Positions 25,225 through 36,317 of a stretch of DNA of 64,000 nucleotides are shown here, piece after piece. Each line of letters opens with the position of its first letter. Position 1 is the stretch's first letter. Source of the stretch: Bimuria novae-zelandiae CBS 107.79 (taxonomy: Eukaryota; Ascomycota; Dothideomycetes; Pleosporales; Didymosphaeriaceae); assembly GCA_010015655.1 (NCBI GenBank), contig ML976663.1:277617-341616 (forward strand). Direction: 5' to 3'. Under the pieces are notes generated by a model. The model was not told the origin of the DNA and made no database searches. It saw only the letters and a program-made list of their open reading frames with translations. The translations under genes and the position numbers were made by a program.

Positions 25225-25735
25225 CTTATTTATAATAAAGCTAAAAAAGTTATTTAACTTTTATTAAATTTACTAATCTACTTTATAGCTATTATACTAA
25301 TTCTTAGCCTGTTAAGTAGAGATTATAACACCTAGTAGAGAGACTATAGACACCCTTATAATAGCTATATACCACGCGGAGGCCTTGTAACTAGTATTAG
25401 CACGCTAGCTATAGTCCTCTACCTACTTAATTAGTAATGTTAAGAGTGCCTCTACTATTTATAGTATCTAAAAACTATAATTTTAGCTACCCCTAGGCGT
25501 TAGTAATAATATAAAGGATATTAAAGTTTATATAGGTGTTTACGACAAGACTAGCGTCTAACTCTATAAGAGCTCTTATAACCTATCTTAAGCAGGTATA
25601 GTAGTACTTACTATAGTAGTAATAAAATAAGATATATTAATAAAACAAGATAAGATTGCGCAGTTACTAAACACAAGCTTAAATTTAGTATATTAGAAGC
25701 GGGGGTGTAGAAGATTTAGTGTAGCTAGCCACATA
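25225..25735. other. AT-rich RIP-affected tail of the repeat block
   Basis: Stop codons in all frames and no recognisable domain. Base composition changes sharply at about 25,735 to ordinary genic composition, which marks the edge of the repeat block. Confidence 0.6.
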
Positions 25736-26736
25736 AAAAATTCCACGCCAGCGCCTTACTATAACCGTCCGAGATCACGAAATGAGATTGCGGCCACCGA
25801 ACAGGCCCTTAGGTGGGTGGCGGGTATTGTTGGCCATTGAGCCGGTTTGGCCATTGAGCTCGTAGGGCCGTGCGGAGCACGGCCTTTTTCGCAGAAAAAC
25901 TGAGAATCAGCCGCTAGAGGCCGATAATCATTTTGACGCTTGTCCAACCAAGCTTTCGTGGCGCCGCGCGAGCCGGACCGCATTCTTCAGACTGGTGGAG
26001 CGTGGATTTCCATACGGAGCATCATGGAGTTTCTCTCGGGCAGCCGCGGACGTCGTGAAACAACGTGTGGTTGTCGAATTGGTTACCGTTCAGGTGGGGT
26101 CATCAACAAAATCACGCACCCTACGAGCTCGGCCGAGCTTCAGACTCTGAAGCCGCGAACATTTACAGGGGTGCCTTATAATACGTCAATCTGACTAACG
26201 ACACGACAGTCTACAGACAGCCCTTTCACAGGATAACTAAGCGCAAGAAACTGTCGTGCCCCGTACTCCCCAAGCCAAAATTACGCTGACTACGTCCGGA
26301 GGACGTTGTAATCGTCCTGATTGCGTTCTTATCCTGTCTGCTCGGCTGTCAGAACCACGCGTCGATATGTATATCCGTCCGGCTCCACTGATTTGCTTCG
26401 GCGAGCAGTCAGTGTGAATTAACGAGTCCTTCCGCAGAGACATGACGACACCTGTCAAGGTTCTATTTGCATTACCTTGCGTGTTCAAGTAACATCCTTG
26501 CCACCAGGAGCCCTATATGTAGCTGGGTCGTTCTGCGGCAACAACAACAACTGACCTTCCGAACTCACTGTCCATCTCTGTTCTCTTGGCGGACTTGTAT
26601 TGTTGCGTGCCATCTCAACGAACACAAGACAACCATTATCTATCATCATCATACCTTACTCTCTCTGTTTCGAAAGCTTTTTTCACGCTAATCTCCGACC
26701 TCAAAAATTGTCCGCAATTCGGGCACCTTCTTGAAG
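25736..26736. other. Intergenic region upstream of the NRPS-like gene
   Basis: GC-balanced DNA of about 1 kb with only short overlapping ORFs and no recognised domain. It contains the promoter of the reductase gene. CT-rich tracts lie at about 26570-26680 before the start codon, as often seen in fungal promoters. Confidence 0.5.
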
Positions 26737-29700
26737 ATGACGGCTGCCAAACAACAACAGTTTGCGGTGCCAGATTATGTCGACGAAGCAGGGCAGACAT
26801 CACCCAATGATACCTGGGCAATAGTCCCAAGAGCTACCACTGGATTCGATGAGGGTTGGCAACACTTGACGTATAGAGACCTTGCAGCGGCGGTCAATAA
26901 CCTAGCTTGGTGGATTGAGGAGAAAATCGGTGTCGCTCAACGGCCAGGCCAAGCAATTGGCTATATGGGGTGAGCTACTAGTCCTTTTGATTTGAGCATC
27001 TACTAATGTTTGTGGCAGCGCAAACGACCTGCGTTACCTCGTGGTTCTTGCTGCGACCCTGAAGGCGGGTTATGTCCCTCTGTTCACATCGCCACGCAAC
27101 TCTCTTGATGGCCAGAGGCACGTGTTGGAAAAGACAGGCTGCGAGATTTTTATGTCCTCAGCTGAGACCGCAAAACAAGTCGATGGGATTCGAGAAGCCA
27201 TTCCTCATCTTCGAACCGTACAAGTGCCGAAGATACGAGAGATTTTGGAAATGAAGTCTTCTGTGACTACTTACAAGGGTCGGCACAGTCGCGATGTGGA
27301 CGCCCACAGTCTGATACTGCATACTTCTGGCTCAACTGGTTAGTACCGTGACACACTAAGTTTGTATCGATGCGTATTTCAAAGTCTAACCATCACCCCA
27401 GGTCTTCCCAAACCAATCTACTTGACCGTCGGAGGCCTCAATACCGTGCACGCCCAAGCCTCCCTGGCGGATGAGGAGGGCTTTGAGCAAATCACCAAAG
27501 TGTTCTTTGCCGACCGCAGGCCACTTCTTGTGATCGCGCCCCTCTTCCACGCAATGGGCATCCTTGTGGGATTGCGATCACTCATGTGCAAGGGCACAAT
27601 CGTGCGAACCCCGTCGGAGAAGATGCTGAGTGCCGATTTGGTGGTCGACGCGATTGAATCGTCCAAAGCGACTTTCGGTATCATGCCGCCGTCAATACTT
27701 GAGGACGTGGCTGCAACCGACCGAGGCATTGAAGCCCTCGGAAAGCTGGAGTACGTCTTCTTTGGCGGCGCGCCTCTCGCTACCGCAGCCGGTGAGAAGA
27801 TCTGCAAAGTTACGAAGCTTGTCACATGTATCGGCAGCACTGAGGCATTGTTAATATCCGGCTTATTACCGTCTGAGCCCGAGGAGTGGTTGTATTTCCA
27901 TTGGAGCAGCGTCGCCGGGGTTGATATGGAACCGGCAGAGGACGGCCTACACGAGCTTGTGCTGAAGCGGAAGGACTTAAAGTTCCAAGGCATATTTCAT
28001 ACATTCTCCGAACTCCAGGAGTTTCGAACCAAGGACCTGTTCCGACGTCACGCCACCAAGCCCTACCTCTGGAAGTACATCGGTCGACGTGATGACATCA
28101 TCGTATTGAGCAACGGCGAGAAATTCAATCCAGTCTCGACGGAGAAGCTCATCGAGTCACACCCATTGGTGAAGGGAGCCCTTGTGGTCGGCACAGGCAG
28201 GTTTCAGGCAGGCCTTTTGGTCGAACCCGAATGGAATCGGCTTGGCTCTTATGACCCATCGGCTTTGATTGAGCAAATTTGGCCCACGGTCGAACAAGCA
28301 AATCGCGAGGCACCTAGTCATGCCAGAATCTATCAGTCGAAGATCGCCGTTGCCAAAGTGCAGAAGCCTTTTGTACGGGCTGGAAAAGGTTCGATCATCC
28401 GGTCGCAGACAGTAGCAGCCTTTAAAGATGAGATTGAAGCTCTGTATGCGGACGAGGGATACTCCAGTGATCTGAACACAACCTCCGATGGAGAGGCGGA
28501 TTTGACTGGCCAGATTCATGGACTCTTCAGTCATTTTTTGCCTTCTTTCCAAAAGGATACACCAGACGGGGTGGATATCTTTAGCCTCGGTGTTGACTCT
28601 CTGGACGTTCTCGCATTAACAAATGCGATCAACAAAGCAGTCCCCGGTGCGAACGTCAATGCCCCGCTCATATATAGCAACCCTTCAGTCAAACAACTAG
28701 CTGAAGTTCTTTCGCAAAACACCAAGAAGCGAGTTGATCAGCCAGCCGCCCCGCTGAGTCGAGAAGAGAAGATGGATAGGATGGTTCGGAAGTACACGAC
28801 GGACATGGTCCGTCAGAAATGCCCCAAGAACTCATCGGAACGCCCATCAAAGCATACAGTCGTCCTCACTGGATCGACAGGCAGTCTCGGCACCCACATC
28901 CTAGAGCAACTGCTACAAGACCCGAAAGTCGAGAAAGTCTACTGCATGAACCGTTCCGACAACGCAGAAGCCCGACAAAAAGACTCCTTCCGCAAAAACC
29001 ACCACGACGCGACCAACTTCAACAAAGCCGAGTTCCTCAAAACGGACTTCGCAGTCGACCAGTTTGGTCTCTCTGACGGGATATACAAGCAACTTCTTGA
29101 CACTGTGACCATCTTCATCCACTCCGCCTGGTCCGTCGACTTCAACCTCTCTCTCGACTCTTACGAAGCCACGCACATCGCCGGCACCCGGCGCGCCGCG
29201 TCCTTCGCCGCAGCCTCGACCCACACCGCAGCCCTCATCTTCATCTCCTCCATCGCCAGTGTTGGCGCATGGTCATCCCTCGTCCCCGACGGTTCGCCCG
29301 TCCCCGAAACCACAACCTCGCTCTTCGACGCCGCACTCACGCTGCCCCAGGGTTACGGCGAATCCAAGTACGTTGCCTCACAGATCCTCGCCGTCGCATC
29401 GCACCGTCTAGGCATCCCCGTCGCCATCGTGCGCGCAGGCCAGCTCGCGGGCCCGACCGCGAAGGCTGGTGGCGCCGCGTGGAATAGACACGAGTGGCTG
29501 CCTACGCTTGTGCATACGAGTAAAGTGCTGGGCAAGCTACCGCGGACGCTGGGAAGTCATGATGGCGTGGACTGGGTGCCGATGGACGTCGCGGCCGGCG
29601 GGGTCATTGATATCTCGTATGCAACGGGAGCTACCCCAGACGCAGAGCTCACACAAGTGTACCACTTGACGAATCCGCACACCACCACTTGGTCAAAGCT

Positions 29701-29983
29701 TTACCCGGTCATCCAGCATTTTTACAAAGACGCTGGTGTCGAGCTAGAGGTTAAGGAATATGGCGCGTGGGTGGAGGAGTTGAAGGGGATGGAAAGGACG
29801 AAGGAGAACGCGGAGCGCGTGCCGGGGCTGAAGTTGGTGGAGTTTTACGAGGGGTTGAAGGGGGGGATGGGGTCGCCGGCTTTGGAGACGGGGCGGACGG
29901 AGGCGTGTAGTCGGACGGTGAAGGAGGGGAGGGCCGTGGATGGGGAGGTATTGGGGAAGTGGTTGGGGCAGTGGGCATTTTAG
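26737..29983 (+). CDS. NRPS-like adenylate-forming reductase (A-T-R), three exons
   Basis: Exons 26737-26969, 27019-27338 and 27402-29983 give 1044 residues; the introns of 49 and 63 bp have GT/AG ends and restore one continuous frame. The adenylation domain fills about residues 20-520, with TSGSTG at 180-185 and YIGRRDDIIVLSNGEKF near its end. A carrier domain follows, with GVDSLD and phosphopantetheine Ser584. The C-terminal thioester-reductase domain has GSTGSLG from residue 675 (NAD(P)H binding) and YGESK with Tyr836 and Lys840. Enzymes of this layout activate a carboxylic acid with ATP, hold it as a thioester and release an aldehyde or alcohol. There is no condensation domain, and the length is normal for the class. 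The substrate cannot be read from the sequence. The gene stands alone, 1 kb from the RIP block, with no tailoring gene beside it. Confidence 0.92.
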
Positions 29984-31261
29984 GGAGCGGACAGTTCGTT
30001 GGGTGGTGTTTTGCGACGGTGTGTTTGATAATTGATCGGTAGTTTAATAGTACGACACATCATTTGTAAAGGAACGTATTCCTGCCCTTATTTTGCGTAT
30101 CATTTTGGTGCGCCCTTCCGTTGCTTAGATTATCATTGCGTTTCTTCGTTGCTGTGTGTCGCATAATTTATTCAGGTCGTTAAAGGCAATAAAAGAAAAG
30201 CTGGGATACCTTACTTGGCTAGAATCCGCATGATCCGTACTTCTCAGAGTTCAATCATGACGATTGAGTCACGATGCCACGGGTGGTGGCATGTCTTTGT
30301 TGATGGGAAATAGTGAGTCCGATGCATGGAATTCGTGACCAGCCTGAACACCTACAGAAGAGTTCCACGGGCTTCAGTGGCCTGTTCAACGTTCTTGAAC
30401 GGTGCCCTCGGGAACTCAATGAGAAAGTGCCGTTTTGATCCGGAGGTTCATCCTTGCACTGCAGTGGGCTCTAAGTTCACGAATGTGTATGGGAGGGTAG
30501 TCGTAAGGTCTGGTCTATTTGGAGATTTGATCCAATGAGGCTTATTCATGACAGAGTGGCGGCATATTTGACCTACATATTGTCTATCCTGGGGTAACAC
30601 GTAGGAGCGTCCTTTCGCGGCGCTTCTGTATGATCTATCTTATGCAATGCACAAAATTTTCGTGACTGAGTGTGAACGTCCGTATCCGCTGCAACCTCTA
30701 TCTGCTCGTTTTTTTTAAATAAAGTGACGAGAACTTAGAAAAAAGGCTCCGCCCTGAATCGGGTGTTTGCATGATTAGCATCAGATGACGGCAAAGTCGC
30801 CCACACGCAGCGGAACGTCGAACTCTCCGCGCACCAGACACTAGCCAAGTTCACCACTAAGCCTTAATACCGCCATTATACCCTGTAAGAACAGCTTCTG
30901 GAACAGCATTGTTCGAGACGACTTCCGGCAGAATGCCCTCGCGACCAGCGATTCGCGGCCGCAGGGGTCTCGCACGCATCCCGTTTCAGACAGCCTCCGG
31001 CATGATCAGGCACAAACCGCTACAGCTGCATGGCATTACGCCTTCATAATCTCATCAGAGTGAGCGGTACTGATCGCCATGGCGCCGTGATGCTGTATAT
31101 AAGCGCTGCATCATCCTCAAAGGACCGCACATCGCAGTCTATCCTCTCCACAAGCTCATTCACTTCACTATATTTACTCTTTCCGCGCGCCAGGCCGCCG
31201 CAGTACATTCTTTGAGCCTCTCGTTTGATATCATTTTGTATATTTCTTCAACTCAGTAAAT
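29984..31261. other. Intergenic region between the reductase and the small secreted protein gene
   Basis: No gene recognised in about 1.3 kb. The first 250 bp should hold the reductase 3' UTR, with AATAAA-like words near 30190. A 70-codon ORF at 30326-30538 has no coding features. Confidence 0.5.
31096..31103 (+). promoter_or_regulatory. TATA box of the small secreted protein gene
   Basis: TATATAAG lies about 160 bp before the ATG at 31262 and is followed by a pyrimidine-rich leader. A clear TATA box is typical of strongly regulated fungal genes. The functional link is inference. Confidence 0.5.
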
Positions 31262-31644
31262 ATGAGATTCCTCACCGCCGCTCTCGCTCTCTTCAGCGTC
31301 GTCGCGCTCACGAATGCCCTCGCCATCCGCCAGGCCAACTCGCAGACCTTCACGGGTGCCCTGGGCGGTATCGCTGCGACGCCTATCCTCGACTCGGGCA
31401 ATGCGGATCGTCCGTTCTCGGTGGGCGGTGCGACGTTCGTCAACCTCAGTGCTGCGCTCCAGCGCTCTTGCGATCAACAATTCAACGGGTGCGCAAATTT
31501 AGCAAACGGAGGGAGTCAGGAGGTTGCGTTTGCGGATTGTCAGGCTCAGAAGGGTATGTTGTTTAATGAGCTGTGCATGCCTCTTTAGGGTTGTTTGCTA
31601 ATATTTGAGCAGGTCAGTGTGATGCCGCTGGTGGCGCTGCTTAG
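31262..31644 (+). CDS. Small secreted protein with four cysteines, two exons
   Basis: Exons 31262-31553 and 31613-31644 encode 107 residues. A signal peptide is clear (MRFLTAALALFSVVALTNALA, cleavage likely after Ala21). The mature part is about 86 residues, with Cys pairs in SCDQQFNGC, ADC and GQC. The single-exon reading runs on to a stop at 31586-31588 and ends in LCMPL. The GTATGT donor at 31554, a GCTAAT branch point and an AG at 31611-31612 give a better model ending GQCDAAGGAA. The protein is Ala/Gly/Asn-rich and resembles small secreted fungal proteins of unknown function. It may be an effector or surface protein, but nothing in the sequence proves this. Confidence 0.82.
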
Positions 31645-32603
31645 ACGAGGGATTTGAGGATGCATGGGATGGGTGATGGACTGCTGAACATCTCGACTAT
31701 GATGAGTTACGAACGCAGGCTCTGCTGGATGGACCTACTATGACGTTAAGATTAGACTGTAAAATCAATGTTATGTAAACTCAATCCATTGGCTCGAAGC
31801 ATTTGTGTCATTGTTTGTTAGGTGATAATGTACTGGCGAAGCGAGCAAAGAGCGGATGGGAAGAAGGAGCTTGAAGAAGTTGATGACAACGATGTTAAGA
31901 GAGATGGAATTCCACCCACAAATGGCGACCGGCAGTAACCTATTTTCAGGAAACATTAGGGCGGCGCTTTATAGTAGCATATGCCCTCGTGTGGGTATAA
32001 TATACAGAGCGCATCGTTAGAGCTCTGGGTGTAATATTCGGGCTCCTTAGGACAATGAGAACATAGAAGAAATAGGAAGACAATGAATAGAGCCTTGGTC
32101 GAAGGTACCTAAAGCCTGTCCCATAGGACAAAGCGAGTTTGCCTATCCTGCCGAATTCGCGCCATTGCGCCTGGACATGATGAATTGATGTTTCTACAAC
32201 GACTTGAAGTGTTGGACAAGATGATGTCATCGACGATCCGCCTATCGTGCCTTTCCGCTTGTCCAAATGAGGCCCGATGCCGCTTCTGGTATAGCGTTTC
32301 ATGTGATATGACAACGATGTCTCACGCACAGACGGCTCGGTTTGTCAAACTCCAGCTGTGGCTCGCCCCAACTCTGCGACATCTAGTGCATCCTCGTGTT
32401 TTCTCCCTTGTCCTAATGTACAAAGCCTTTGAGATGGATTTACCCTAATTCCCCGCGATCCAAAGGGTCCGAAGCCCGTCTCCGAGGCTCCTTCACTGCC
32501 GACTGCTCCCACTACAACCCTGCGACCGATCAAAGCCACCCGCCCTGATCCTTGTTAGTCATTACATCGATTTGTTACCCGTTCCGTGCCTCCTGCACTA
32601 GGT
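31645..32603. other. Intergenic region
   Basis: About 960 bp with scattered short ORFs on both strands and no coding signature. It contains the 3' end of the secreted-protein gene and the promoter of the next gene. Confidence 0.5.
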
Positions 32604-33443
32604 ATGACGGGCTTACTCGACCTGCCACTGGAAGTCAGAAACGTCGTGTACGAATTCCTGCTTGGCGAAACGCTGGCACCCCACTCGCGGGCGATGATGG
32701 TGGTGTCGGAGAATTACATCAAAGAGCGGCTCCCGCTCCGAAACTACCGCGGCCTTCTACGCACATGTCGAAAAACGTACTTGGAACTCAAACAAGCGAT
32801 CCAGCACTTAGCCGCGTCGAAGCAGCTGCGGTACGAACTGGATATCACGTTTTCGCACGGCCGGCCGTATTTTGCAATGACGTGGGTGCGGTTTCCGGCG
32901 CTGTGTGCGACGATCAACTCCCTGGTTATCAATGTCGACCTCCGGATCAGAGAGCCGTTTAATTACCATGGCCAGTTTCAGGCTCCGCATGATCATTTGT
33001 TGGCGCATTTGATTGAGGATCTTGGGGATGATGATGGACCGAAAAGCTTCGCTAAGCAGCTTTTTGACTACATAGCTATCCTACTCAAGACGCTGGCAAA
33101 ATTGTTGTCACATGGAAACACGCAGTTCAATTTGCTTTATACCGAGCATCTGGTCTTGAACTTCCGCACCCCGACGACAATGGTCACGGGACTGGAAGTT
33201 CCCCGTGCAGAGCAGCGCCGGGTCAAGGTCGATCCGGAAGAAGCAGACGATATATTGGACACGATGCAGGCTACCATAAAGTCGAATGCGAAAGCTTTTG
33301 GAGCCTTTGATGCCAGTCAGTGTGGCGTGCTATCGCCGTTGATCCAGATTGGGTCGCTGCAATTTGCGACTGAGGGCGTGGTGTGGGGTGAAGGGCATAA
33401 TCTTATACTTGCGCAAGATGACTTCCAGTGGCTGCAATATTGA
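32604..33443 (+). CDS. Uncharacterised fungal protein with an N-terminal LPLEVRNxxYEFLL motif
   Basis: Single-exon frame of 279 residues from the ATG at 32604. Upstream in-frame codons lack an ATG. The N-terminus reads LLDLPLEVRNVVYEFLLG, the short helix that opens a very large family of Pezizomycotina proteins with an F-box-like or 2EXR-type start. It is followed by the RGLLRTCRKTYLE stretch typical of the same group (the 'small group of ancestors' helix). No further domain is recognised. Such proteins are numerous and poorly understood. A role in ubiquitin ligase complexes has been proposed for F-box members but cannot be claimed here. Confidence 0.75.
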   Translation: MTGLLDLPLEVRNVVYEFLLGETLAPHSRAMMVVSENYIKERLPLRNYRGLLRTCRKTYLELKQAIQHLAASKQLRYELDITFSHGRPYFAMTWVRFPALCATINSLVINVDLRIREPFNYHGQFQAPHDHLLAHLIEDLGDDDGPKSFAKQLFDYIAILLKTLAKLLSHGNTQFNLLYTEHLVLNFRTPTTMVTGLEVPRAEQRRVKVDPEEADDILDTMQATIKSNAKAFGAFDASQCGVLSPLIQIGSLQFATEGVVWGEGHNLILAQDDFQWLQY

Positions 33444-33717
33444 AGATTTCATTGAAGTTGAATTTACTGTATTTACTATGGTTTCTTTTTGGGAGGTTTC
33501 TTTGAGTGATGTGATGAATGCCTTCCTACCGCAAGCTACAGTATCAGCGTTCAAGCGCTGAAGTTCAAATTCATTCTCCAATTAAAATGAGTTCATATTG
33601 ATTTCCACAGCAAGTGTCGCAACATACAAGAGACGTTCATAGGCTTTATTCACAAGGCAAAAATCACACGGAATACCGCAACGGGGTATTGCAACCAATA
33701 ACCCACCAAAATACAAT

Positions 33718-35702
33718 TCAAACATAGAACCTCTTCCGATTCAGCCTTGCCACCCTCCCCTTATCTACCTTCGCAAACGCCACCGCGCCCGCCGGCTCAT
33801 CCGCACAAACATCCCCAATCATAACTTGCATATCTTGTAGCATACATGCCCTCTCCAATCCATGCAGAGTCGTGCCCCCCGTCGGCACCGGTACATACGG
33901 ATTCAACAGCGTCATACTACTCGCATACCCAATGATATCCGGCACGCATGTATAATACTTGAAAAACAGAGCCGCGTACGCCGCGATCTGCAGCACCACC
34001 GAGGATACCAGCAATGCGATGAACCAATTCCAGTTCGTTCGCCACACGTTCGGCATGGGCGTGGTGAGCGCGGCGACGGTGCCGTTGAACAGCTGCGAGT
34101 GTGCCGAGCGCGTGACGTTGGAGAAAGTTTGGTCGAGCGCGCCGCTGAGCGTGGTCATGGCGTAGGTGGACTGGAAGAAGGTGTTCCAGAGGACGGTGAG
34201 GCGCTGGGAGAAGAGCTCGGGAGTGAGCGTGTAGAGCTGCGCGTAAGTATACAGATAGCCGACGAAGTTCGTTGGATCAGCCAACCATTTCTCGGCGTTG
34301 CTGCTGCCGCGGAAGGCGACGGAGCCGACGCCGAGGTTATCGATGTTGGGGAGCGTGGCCATGATGTTGGCGAGGACGATTTTTTGGAAGTAGGCGTCGG
34401 TGTCGCGGGTGTAGTTTGCACCGGTGTAGCGATCGATTTTCCGCATGGCGGTTGGGGTGCAGGATTTGCCTTTACAGTTTATCCTGGTTTCGTACAGGTC
34501 GTAGCTTAACTCGCAGGTGGAGACGGTGTAGTTGTAGTAATCCTCGTCGGCGGCGTCTTCGTTCGACAGTGACTTGAAGCTGATGGGACACGGCCAACCT
34601 GTGCAGGTGGTGTTGACCGGAACATTGGCAACTTTCCATGTCGAGACGTCCAGGCGGCCAAAACCCGCTTCTTTTCCCCCTTGCATTTTATTTTTGTTGC
34701 AGGCCAGGTCCCATTGTCGTGCTTTGATGGAGAAATTACTAGCTCCATTGCCGTTGACGAAGGCAACGGGGATACCGATTAGCGATGCATATGTGATATT
34801 CGATTTGTCGTCGTCTACTACTGGCTTCCATTCTTCGGAGGTACTGTTTTCGACAGAAGAGTAGCGTGGCATTCGCACATTGCCCCAAAGGTCCATTGAT
34901 GTATCTTGATATTTTGGGCTGGAAAGCAATGCAGTGAGAAAAATGGGCCCGAACACGCCTCTTGCGCCATTAATGGCGCTCGCACCAATCATGGAAGTGT
35001 CAAGCGCAGTTTCTGGGTTCAGATACTGAAATGTGCTGTTGGAGAGAACACTGTTCGTTTCTTGTCCCTGCAATCGCAGCGCTGACTGGCCTCCTAGTGG
35101 AGAGAGGAGCCACACGACCATGAGAATATATCCAACTACCGAGAAGGCTCGCAATGAGAACTGGCGCTCAAGAGCAGAAAATAGCGAAGTCGAACCGTTC
35201 AGTTGCTCGAGCCGACCCAGAGTAGTGCCACGCTCGACAAGAAATAAGCCCAAGTACTTGAAGCATCGGCCCATGAGTGCGGCAAAGATCACAGGGAAAA
35301 TGGTTGGCGAAAGGAGAAGTACTTGCTGAAGATGCTCTCCATATTGAGATACCTCCTTGCCGTCGAGTCTTGCAGCGATCAATGCGAGTGCTTCGGCTAT
35401 GTTAGCTGGCTAGGACTTCTACACAACTCAGCCTGCTACTCACCAATGAACATCAATGGACTCGAATGAAAAACAATGTCAAATGCAAGGATGGACAATC
35501 TTAACTTGTTCATTGTCCATACCTTCGCCAAAGGGAGCTGATCATGGTACTTCCCCTTCTCGTGACTTCCCGGTGGCGGTCTAGAGGGCGGTGCATAAAG
35601 CGGCGCATTATCTAGATCATATCCAGGGTCCTGTTGGAAATTATCCCCATAAGCCGTCGGTATCCTCTCGAAATCCTGCCGCGATTCCGCAAAGCTCTTC
35701 AT
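33718..35702 (-). CDS. Multi-pass membrane protein of unknown function, two exons
   Basis: On the minus strand, exon 35702-35444 joins exon 35396-33718 across a 47-bp intron (GTGAGT...ATAG), giving 645 residues. Hydrophobic segments fall at about residues 65-90, 113-131, 171-188 and 542-567. Between the third and fourth lies a roughly 350-residue region with Cys pairs and many N-x-S/T sites, suggesting a large glycosylated outer domain. The N-terminal part is Pro-rich (PPSRPPPG). The layout is that of a common Dothideomycete/Eurotiomycete family without assigned function. The start is uncertain: the open frame extends to 35885 without a further ATG, so an upstream exon may exist. Confidence 0.75.
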
Positions 35703-36317
35703 CTGCTGAAACCTTTGCTCTTGCGGCAGTTGCCGAACGTTTTTATCGATCCGGGTGTAGCCCACCTTGCCGCGCGACTGAAAAAGCGTCGGCAACGATG
35801 ACCAAGTTTCGTGCAAATGTATAAACGAGAATTGGGCGGGCTTTCCCGCACTTTTGTTCGCCTTCTGGTCAGCTGGGATGATGTTTTAGCTAGCAAGTGG
35901 GGATCTCAGCTGAAACACAAGGCGGCCAATCCATGCTTTTTAGGGCTCAGCGCAAGCCCTTAATGGCGTCAACCGCACGACGACTGCCTGCGCCGTGCTT
36001 CCATGAGACCGCTTACGACCTACTAAAGGTGGTATAAGCTGGTGCCGGCGGCAAGACATATCACCAGCAGGAACGCGCTACCATCCACCACTGCTGAAGA
36101 GTAGGGATGGGCCGTACAATACGGAATACCGTATTTTTCGTACCGTACGATACCGATACGCGTATCGTAGGATTAGATCCGTATGCCAAGGCGGGTAAAT
36201 GCTGCCGAAAATAACTTTAGGGGCTAACTTTATTTAGAGCTTGTATCTAGATTGCTTATCTTATCCTCTAAGCATTATCTTAGTACTTTATTATTATTAA
36301 TTAGTAATATTTATCAA

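Noticed and set aside
27418..27993. 191-codon minus-strand ORF opposite the NRPS-like gene
   Set aside because: It is antisense to the adenylation domain, whose motifs are clear on the plus strand.
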